A DNA stretch of 21,313 nt from a virus. The notes below the pieces were generated by a model. The model saw only the letters and a program-made list of their open reading frames with translations, searched no databases and was not told the origin of the DNA. Shown piece by piece: positions 6,373-12,227 of the stretch. The DNA lies in IMG/VR virus record IMGVR_UViG_3300045051_001504, positions 1 through 21,313 of that record; one strand, 5' to 3'. The stretch's first letter is position 1; each line of letters opens with the position of its first letter. The position numbers and the translations under genes are program-made.

Positions 6373-7731
6373 TCACGCCCCCATCTGCACCGGAATACGC
6401 ACCGCCGTCTTGCCGGTGAGCGATTCCCAACGCCGCACGATCACATCGCAGTAGCGCGGGGCGAGTTCGACCAAACGAGCGTGGCGACCGAGCTGCTCGC
6501 AGGCAATCAGGGTGGTGCCGCTGCCGCCGAAGGGATCGAGCACCACGCCGCCGGGCGGGCAGGAATTGCCGATGAGGTAGGCGAAGAGTGCGACGGGTTT
6601 CATCGTCGGGTGGTCATCGTTGCGGGCCGGGCGGTCGAATTCGAGCACGGTGGTCTGGCTGCGGTCAGATAACCAGGTGTGTGCGGCGCCGGGAATCCAA
6701 CCGTAGAGGCACGGCTCGTGTCGCCATTGGTAGTCTTGGCGTCCAAGGACGAGGGAGTTTTTCACCCAGATCAGGCACTGGCGCACAGGTAGACCGGCAT
6801 GATCGCAGGCAGTGCGAACAGCGAGGCCCTCGCTGTCCGCGTGCCAGACGTAGAACGCAGCGCCGCGCGCGAGAAAGCGCTCGGCATTGGACAACACTTC
6901 GTCCAGGAAATTCCGATAGTCCGTATCGCTCATATCATCGTTGGCGATGGTCATGGCATCGGCGGTTTTCCCAGCGTAGGCGACGTTGTACGGGGGATCA
7001 GTGAGCAGTAGGCTGACCTGCTCACCTTCGGACAGCAGGGCTTCAAGCACGTCGGGGTTGGTGCTGTCACCACAGATCAGGCGGTGATCGCCCATCCCCC
7101 ACACGTCGCCGGGCTTGGTGACAGGATCGATGGGCACCGGCGGCACAGCGTCGGGGTCGCCGTGGAGCTGCTGCTCGGACAGCTCGCGCAGCATGCGGTC
7201 TAGCGCGGGGGTTTTGATCATCAGATTGTCGATCTTCTCGGCTGCGTTGGCGAGATCGCGCAGCAGCAGGGTGAGTTTGGTCTCGTCCCATTCGCCGGCG
7301 TGACCGTTGAGCGTGATGACCAGGCGCTGCTCATCTGCGTCGGTGCAGGTGACCACCCAGCAGGGCGCGGTGGTATCACCGCGAGCAAGTAGGGCATGCA
7401 GGCACTGATGCCCCGACAGTAGACGGTGCGTGCCATCGGACAGTAGGCGGGCGACGAAAACGCCGACGTAGCTGTGACGCTCGATCGAGGACGCGAGATC
7501 CGCCGCACCCTGTTTGGTGACCGTGCGCGGATTGTCGGCGTTGGGGACGAGAGCGGCGAGAGGAAAGGCGGGATGGAGCGTGGGAGTGGCCATGGTCATG
7601 GTTTCGTAGTTGTCGGTGGTGGTGGTGTCGCGAGCGCCGCGCAGAAACGCGAGGACGAGGCCCAGGATGACGAGCAGCAACCCGATGATCAGGCAGCTCA
7701 GGCCCAGGGCGAAGAGCAGCGGATCATTCAT
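6373..7731 (-). CDS. DNA methyltransferase with ParB-like domain and N-terminal membrane helix
   Basis: 452 residues from ATG 7731, which overlaps the previous gene by 8 nt; GTG 7740 is an alternative. Order of parts: hydrophobic helix (about 4-30), Thr-rich linker, ParB/Srx-like domain (about 50-140, with HRLLSGHQCLHALLARG), then the methylase. The catalytic DPPY motif IV (245-248) precedes the SAM-binding motif DPFGGSGTT (399-407), which is the beta-class order for N4-cytosine or N6-adenine methyltransferases. Such ParB-methylase fusions are common in phages and protect DNA or change its marking. The membrane helix is unusual. A start at Met45 or Met47 (7599/7593) would remove it, but no SD precedes those codons. 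The target sequence cannot be read from the gene. Confidence 0.9.
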   Translation of the reverse strand: MNDPLLFALGLSCLIIGLLLVILGLVLAFLRGARDTTTTDNYETMTMATPTLHPAFPLAALVPNADNPRTVTKQGAADLASSIERHSYVGVFVARLLSDGTHRLLSGHQCLHALLARGDTTAPCWVVTCTDADEQRLVITLNGHAGEWDETKLTLLLRDLANAAEKIDNLMIKTPALDRMLRELSEQQLHGDPDAVPPVPIDPVTKPGDVWGMGDHRLICGDSTNPDVLEALLSEGEQVSLLLTDPPYNVAYAGKTADAMTIANDDMSDTDYRNFLDEVLSNAERFLARGAAFYVWHADSEGLAVRTACDHAGLPVRQCLIWVKNSLVLGRQDYQWRHEPCLYGWIPGAAHTWLSDRSQTTVLEFDRPARNDDHPTMKPVALFAYLIGNSCPPGGVVLDPFGGSGTTLIACEQLGRHARLVELAPRYCDVIVRRWESLTGKTAVRIPVQMGA

Positions 7732-7912
7732 GGGGTTCACTCGGATTCGGGATGGGCGCGGCGTGGAGTGGGCCCACGTCCTGGTCGGGATCGCGCTCGA
7801 TGACGAAGGTGACAGGCAGACTGCCGATCAGGTGGCAGACGCGCGACTGGCACACGCCGTCAAGGACATGCGAGCCGCAACGCGGGCAGCTGATGGTATC
7901 GGTGGTGGTCAC
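7724..7912 (-). CDS. Small Cys-rich (zinc-ribbon-like) protein
   Basis: 62 residues from GTG 7912, which follows the previous stop by 2 nt and has GGAAGGG upstream as SD. A GTG at 7927 would give five more residues. CPRC (9-12) and Cys21/Cys26 could bind one zinc. The Pro-rich tail IPNPSEP ends inside the start of the methyltransferase gene. Function unknown; nothing beyond the Cys pattern is diagnostic. Confidence 0.65.
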   Translation of the reverse strand: MTTTDTISCPRCGSHVLDGVCQSRVCHLIGSLPVTFVIERDPDQDVGPLHAAPIPNPSEPHE

Positions 7913-7914
7913 GG

Positions 7915-8292
7915 TCAGCCCTTCCACTCGTTATCGCGCAGGGCTGGCACCAGTTCGATTTCAACGGCGGAACCGCTGGCGAAATCCCCGCGACGGCTGA
8001 TGAACGTGCGCGGGTTGCGGGCGACGACGTTGGCGACCACGTTGATCAACGTGGCTTCGTGGTGGCGCCCCTTTTCGCCCACAAGCGCACGGTGGTCGGC
8101 GGCGAAGGCGCTGCGCAGGGCGAAGGCCACGATGCCGACGCGCTGCGGCCCGGGATGCTTGCGCAGGTAGTCGATGATCCCTTGCCGGAGCTGGTCATAA
8201 AACCGAGCGCGGGCGAGGTCGCGAGGCCGATCGCATTCCCCCGGCATGACGCCGGGCGGGCAGGAGCCAGCGGGAGCGAGAGTCAGGGTCAT
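7915..8292 (-). CDS. Hypothetical protein, winged-helix-like
   Basis: 125 residues from ATG 8292, overlapping the upstream stop as ATGA. The middle (about 30-105) has alternating helices ending in a basic strand-turn (NPRTFISRRGDFASG), which is compatible with a winged-helix DNA-binding fold. The N-terminus is Pro/Cys-containing and probably flexible. I do not recognise a family. It lies in a block of short coupled genes between the ParB-like gene and the methyltransferase. Confidence 0.65.
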   Translation of the reverse strand: MTLTLAPAGSCPPGVMPGECDRPRDLARARFYDQLRQGIIDYLRKHPGPQRVGIVAFALRSAFAADHRALVGEKGRHHEATLINVVANVVARNPRTFISRRGDFASGSAVEIELVPALRDNEWKG

Positions 8293-8642
8293 GGCGTCGT
8301 TTCCAGAACAGGTGGTGGCAGACGGCGCGACCGCAGCAGTGCGATCTGTGCCTCAATCATGCCGATGGTAGTGGCGTCGGGGGCGCTGCGGCGGGTGGCG
8401 AGCCACGCCAGCAGTTCATCGAGCACGCCGTGGGCTTGCTTGATGATTTGGCGATGCGAGCGGGCGAGCTGGGCGTTGGCGCGTTTCCAGGCGGCGCGAT
8501 CGACGGCATCGAGCTGGTGCTGGTCCACCGCACGGCGGCGCAGCAGTGACGCGTTGGCGTCCAGCGCCGCGCTGAGGTCGATCTGGGTATTGGCCAGAGC
8601 GAGGCGCAGGCGTTTGTTGTCGGCGAGGAGGGCGGCGGTCAT
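8289..8642 (-). CDS. Hypothetical coiled-coil protein
   Basis: 117 residues from ATG 8642, chosen because it overlaps the upstream TGA as ATGA; GTG 8651 is a less likely start. The protein is almost entirely helical (LLADNKRLRLALANTQIDL ...) with many Arg and Gln residues, then a short Pro-rich tail. It resembles small phage coiled-coil proteins of unknown role. No catalytic motif is visible. Confidence 0.65.
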   Translation of the reverse strand: MTAALLADNKRLRLALANTQIDLSAALDANASLLRRRAVDQHQLDAVDRAAWKRANAQLARSHRQIIKQAHGVLDELLAWLATRRSAPDATTIGMIEAQIALLRSRRLPPPVLETTP

Positions 8643-9013
8643 GGCTGCCACCGGATGAGCCAGCCGTTGAACGGGAGTTCGCCATGTTCAGAAAACCACA
8701 AGAGCAGCTCGAACACAGAGCCGAATCCATCGGCCTGGGCGAAGGCCTCGGCTTGGTCCGGGGTAAGCATGACGCCATCCAGCGCGATGTGCGTCCGGCC
8801 TAGGGACCGGCGAATCATGATGGGCTGCACCGCGCTGCAGGTCGTCTCGCGCAGGATGCGCTGCGGGCTGCCGTAGGGACGGCCCGTCCATTCCCGCAGC
8901 GAGAGCTGGTCGCCGACTTTGATGGGGCGCTTGCGTTCGCCGCGAATGGTGTGGGGCTTGGCGCCGGATTCGACGAGGCGGGCGAAGCGGCTGGCGAAGG
9001 TGAGGACGGTCAT
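8639..9013 (-). CDS. ASCH-domain-like protein
   Basis: 124 residues from ATG 9013 (ATGA overlap with the gene before). The segment RLVESGAKPHTIRGERKRPIK (12-32), followed by VGDQLSLREWTGR (33-45), matches the ASCH pattern G.K..TIR..R..i..Gd.l.l. ASCH domains are small RNA-binding-type beta barrels related to PUA, and some act on modified nucleosides. Phages often carry them near replication and modification genes. The substrate here is unknown. The much longer open frame to 9232 would swallow two coupled genes and is rejected. Confidence 0.75.
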   Translation of the reverse strand: MTVLTFASRFARLVESGAKPHTIRGERKRPIKVGDQLSLREWTGRPYGSPQRILRETTCSAVQPIMIRRSLGRTHIALDGVMLTPDQAEAFAQADGFGSVFELLLWFSEHGELPFNGWLIRWQP

Positions 9014-9201
9014 GGCACCGCCCGATCCAGACGGCGTTGAGCGGCGGCGAGGTAGCGCGGCGAGTAGCGATGGTCCGGGTCGGCCATGCCAACGGCGGCA
9101 AAGAGGACGCTGGGAACCAGTGTGCGCGGGGACGGGTGCCGATCGAACGCCCACCCGCCAAAGGAGATCCAATCGGCAAGGTAGAAGAGATCCTCGCTCA
9201 T
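9010..9201 (-). CDS. Hypothetical small protein
   Basis: 63 residues from ATG 9201, with GAGGAGA upstream as SD and an ATGA overlap with the gene before. It begins MSEDLFYLADWISFGGWAFD and ends in a basic helix (YLAAAQRRLDRAVP). No recognised family. Its strong SD and coupling on both sides make it a real gene. Confidence 0.65.
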   Translation of the reverse strand: MSEDLFYLADWISFGGWAFDRHPSPRTLVPSVLFAAVGMADPDHRYSPRYLAAAQRRLDRAVP

Positions 9202-9416
9202 GTGTAATTCTCCTCGGTCGCAGCGGCAGCAATCACAGATTGCTGACCGGCAGCGAACCCACGATTCCATGAGGCATATCCGGGGCTGCGTGGGACATGC
9301 GGATTTAGCGCCAGGATAGCAGCCATGTTCACACGTCCGACTCGAGTCATCGAATCAGCATCAAGCGCCGCTTTGAATCCTGCGTTGTAGTTATCGTCCA
9401 TGATGTCGGTGCTCAT
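9198..9416 (-). CDS. Small protein with RMF-like pattern
   Basis: 72 residues from ATG 9416 (ATGA overlap with the ParB-like stop). YNAGFKAALD near the start, then NPHVPRSPGYASWNRGFAAG (41-60), resembles the layout of ribosome modulation factor and phage RMF-like proteins (G..A ... NPY......W..Gw). RMF proteins bind and silence ribosomes, and some plasmid or phage relatives have been linked to antibiotic tolerance. Similarity is by eye and weak, so function is not assigned. Confidence 0.65.
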   Translation of the reverse strand: MSTDIMDDNYNAGFKAALDADSMTRVGRVNMAAILALNPHVPRSPGYASWNRGFAAGQQSVIAAAATEENYT

Positions 9417-11350
9417 GCCGCACACTCCCGTTCCGCCTGGACGCGCAGGGTGTCGTAGTCGACACCAAACATGCGACAGAGGTCGGGCAGGGCGGGGAGC
9501 TGGGCGACGGCCTGGGTGCGATCGCGCAGGGCGATGGCAACCAGCATGCTGATGCGCGAGGTGGCCTTGTAGACGGCGTTGTCCTCCAGGTGCTGGGAAT
9601 AGCGTTCATCGCTGCTGTCGAGGCCGACGACCAAGGCCAGGGCCAGGAGCTGATGAGCAGTGGGCGACTTGACCTTGCTGTCCATCAGGCGGTCGCAGAT
9701 CAGGCGGCGCAGATGGCTGTCGAGATCCGACGCAGGGACACTAGCGTGCGGTTCACGGCGAACGAACGATGCGGATGCGGGTTTGGTGACGGGCGCGGTG
9801 GCAAAGAGGTCTTCGGCGTCGTTAGCTTGATCGTCGTCGGCCTGGTCGTCGGCAGCTTCATCAAGTGATTTAGCGGCAAGACGGGATGATGTTTCACCGT
9901 CGATGCTAGTGAGATAATCGGGGTCAAGTCCATCAAGCAGGAGAAAGAATGAACTGCCAGACAGTCCCATGCTGTGAAATTCGGTGCAAGAGGTCAGGCG
10001 GCGCAGGGCGCTAGCGGCAGCGAACGCGGGAGTGTTTTGGGCACTGTCGTTGATATTGGGATTCGTGCGAATAACCGATCCATTCGCGGTTTTTACGACC
10101 CCGGAATAGTAATTGGTTTCGCCGCTGCGCTCGGTGAGGCAGTCAACCAACAGGACGATATCGGTGCCAGATGGGAAGGGCAGTTCGAGCGGGAATTCGG
10201 CGGCATCGCAAAACTCTCCGTCGTCGTTCGCGTCGCCGTCACCGTAGGAGAATCCGTTGAGTTCGGCAGCCAGCTTCACGCCGTAGGCGGTGAAGTCGAA
10301 GGCGGGGGCCTTGGATTTTTTCTTGGGTTTGGACGTGTTCTGTTGGGGTTCGTCGGCAGCGCTGCGGTAAAGGGCGATATTTGTCGTGTGGCCAATCGGG
10401 TCGATGCCGTCGATCAATGCGGCGATTTCAGTACCGGTCATGCCGACGTCGTTGCCGATGTTGGGCAAGGTATGGCGCAGGGCATGCGCAACGGCCAAGG
10501 ACGGTTGATCGAAGCCGACGTGTTTTGTGCTGGGCGACAGGCCGGTGCCGCGCGAACTGGTGCGAAGACTCATGCCACCATAGAAAAGATCCGAATCGTC
10601 ACGACCGATAGTGAGAGTGAATTCCGTTCCCTTGGGAAATGGGGCCTTGATCGGGAATTCGGCGGGATCGGTAAATACGCCATGTTCGCTGATCGTTCCG
10701 ACGACGAAGTCGTGAGCGTCGACAAGATTTGCTAACAATGCGCCGCATTCAGCGAAGTCGAACGCTGCAGCCTTCTTGCTCTTCTTCGGCTTGTCGCTGA
10801 CGGTGGTGATACGTCCGTCCTTGCCCTTGCGTTTCTTGGTCTTGGCCCCCTCCACCTCGCTGCGCATCTTCTCGACAAAGTTGGGCGAGACGTGGCATTT
10901 GTCCGCGATTTCACGGTTGGACCACTGCACCCATTCCTCATCGGTGAGGATGGTTTTGACGATCTTGCGCTTATCCTCGTTGGTCAGGGGCAAGCCGTGG
11001 ATGCCGTTGGCACCAGCGGCGTAGAGCACGGCGTCGCGGTGGGTGCCCTTGCGGGTGATGGCGTTGATCTCGGCCAGACCGGCCTTGATCGCGCCCGCGA
11101 TGCGGTGGTGACCGTCGGCGACGTGGTAGTGTTCGTCGCCTTCGACAGTCTCAACGAAGACCATGATCGGCGGGAATTCAGCGCCGTTTTTGTAGGCTTC
11201 GGCATAGGCCTTCACGGTGGCTGGATCGCGGCCTTCGCGAAGCTGCGCGCCATCGAGCTTGGCAAGGACGGCGAGGTCGATCATGGTCACGCGCTTGGGT
11301 GTGGCGGTGAACTGTTCGACGAGAGCGGGTTTCGGTTCAGCGGGTGGCAT
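9413..11350 (-). CDS. ParB-like protein with duplicated unknown domain
   Basis: 645 residues from ATG 11350. The N-terminal ParB-like domain (about 20-120) contains YHVADGHHRIAGAIKAGL (75-92). An HTH follows (144-165, SNREIADKCHVSPNFVEKMR), then a Lys-rich linker. Two tandem copies of an unknown domain come next, at about 195-318 and 348-478. Shared landmarks are PKK.SK..AFDF, then AEFP....PFP.GT, then (L/I)DG(L/I)DP. An acidic linker (495-515) leads to a C-terminal helical domain (about 540-645). ParB-like phage proteins bind DNA or regulate replication genes; some ParB folds hydrolyse CTP or act as nucleases. The longer frame to 11455 overlaps the upstream gene and is rejected. No SD is obvious. 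The duplicated domain is not one I recognise. Confidence 0.8.
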   Translation of the reverse strand: MPPAEPKPALVEQFTATPKRVTMIDLAVLAKLDGAQLREGRDPATVKAYAEAYKNGAEFPPIMVFVETVEGDEHYHVADGHHRIAGAIKAGLAEINAITRKGTHRDAVLYAAGANGIHGLPLTNEDKRKIVKTILTDEEWVQWSNREIADKCHVSPNFVEKMRSEVEGAKTKKRKGKDGRITTVSDKPKKSKKAAAFDFAECGALLANLVDAHDFVVGTISEHGVFTDPAEFPIKAPFPKGTEFTLTIGRDDSDLFYGGMSLRTSSRGTGLSPSTKHVGFDQPSLAVAHALRHTLPNIGNDVGMTGTEIAALIDGIDPIGHTTNIALYRSAADEPQQNTSKPKKKSKAPAFDFTAYGVKLAAELNGFSYGDGDANDDGEFCDAAEFPLELPFPSGTDIVLLVDCLTERSGETNYYSGVVKTANGSVIRTNPNINDSAQNTPAFAAASALRRLTSCTEFHSMGLSGSSFFLLLDGLDPDYLTSIDGETSSRLAAKSLDEAADDQADDDQANDAEDLFATAPVTKPASASFVRREPHASVPASDLDSHLRRLICDRLMDSKVKSPTAHQLLALALVVGLDSSDERYSQHLEDNAVYKATSRISMLVAIALRDRTQAVAQLPALPDLCRMFGVDYDTLRVQAERECAA

Positions 11351-11373
11351 GGGAGTTTCGTGGGGTTGGTGGT

Positions 11374-11697
11374 TCAGGCGTAGATGGCGATGGTGCGAGT
11401 ACGGCCATAGCCGTAGATCGGGATGAGCAGATCGTCGATATCGGAGACCAACCAATCGGATTGGTGCGAGGTAACGAGGATGAGCGTGGGCAGTTTCGTG
11501 ATGCGGCCGGCATCGCGGGATCGCTTGATGCTGGCGAGAGCTCCCTTGAGTTCAGCGAGTTGGTCAAACTCGAGCACGCGAGTGTCGTGATCGATCGGTC
11601 TTTCAGCCCTATCGGCAGCCAGGATGGCATCGGCGACGAAGGTCGCTCCGATGGCCTGTTTGTCGTGATCGATGACGGTAATGCGGGGTTGGGACAT
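11374..11697 (-). CDS. Hypothetical protein downstream of SSB
   Basis: 107 residues from ATG 11697, with a weak SD (GAG, 8 nt upstream). It begins MSQPRITVIDHDKQAIGATF and alternates predicted strands and helices (LPTLILVTSHQSDWLVSDID), suggesting a compact alpha/beta fold. It lies 44 bp after ssb and 23 bp before the ParB-like gene, so a replication-associated role is likely by context only. No family recognised. Confidence 0.7.
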   Translation of the reverse strand: MSQPRITVIDHDKQAIGATFVADAILAADRAERPIDHDTRVLEFDQLAELKGALASIKRSRDAGRITKLPTLILVTSHQSDWLVSDIDDLLIPIYGYGRTRTIAIYA

Positions 11698-11741
11698 GGT
11701 TTTTCTCGGTAAAATAGGGGTATTTATTTTTCAGGATTGAT

Positions 11742-12200
11742 TCAGAACGGCGGCTCATCGTCGGTGAGGCTGGTACCAGCGGGCGCGGCGGCGGGTGCAG
11801 ATGCCGATGAGGTAGACGCAGGTGCGGATTCACCGGCAGCATCCGGCGACTGCGCACCGTGCGCAGTCGCGTCGGACCGCTTGCTGGGCGCGAATTGGAA
11901 GTCGGCGTTCATGAGTTCGAGGCTGGTGCGCGCTACACCGTTCTTGTCGTTGTATTCGCGGGTTTCCGGCCAGCCGGTGCAGATCACCAGGGAGCCTTGC
12001 TTCAGGTATTTCGCGGCAGTCTGGCCGCGCTTGCCCCATAGGGTGACATTCCACCACATGGTTTTTTCCTGCGCTTGTCCGTTGGCGGTGAATTTGCGCG
12101 AAACGGCGACGCTGAACGACACGGCAGTGTCGTTGTTGACGGCACGGACGGACGGGTCGCGTCCGAGGAAGCCGAAGATGGTGGTTTGGGCGAAGCTCAT
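11742..12200 (-). CDS. ssb: Single-stranded DNA-binding protein
   Basis: 152 residues. The OB-fold domain (1-110) shows typical landmarks: IFGFLGRDPSVR, VSFSVAVSR, MWWNVTLWGKRG and LVICTGWPETREY. A disordered Ala/Ser/Pro linker leads to the acidic tip DDEPPF (147-152), the conserved SSB C-terminal hook that recruits primase, RecO and other partners. SD AGGA lies 8 nt before ATG 12200. It follows the primase-helicase gene by 27 bp, forming a replication module. Confidence 0.95.
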   Translation of the reverse strand: MSFAQTTIFGFLGRDPSVRAVNNDTAVSFSVAVSRKFTANGQAQEKTMWWNVTLWGKRGQTAAKYLKQGSLVICTGWPETREYNDKNGVARTSLELMNADFQFAPSKRSDATAHGAQSPDAAGESAPASTSSASAPAAAPAGTSLTDDEPPF

Positions 12201-12227
12201 GGGTGGTCCTTTCGGTGGGTGAGCGGG

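Noticed and set aside
9974-10735. Plus-strand open frame of 253 codons
   Set aside because: Antisense to the duplicated domains of the ParB-like gene, with no SD or recognisable motif.
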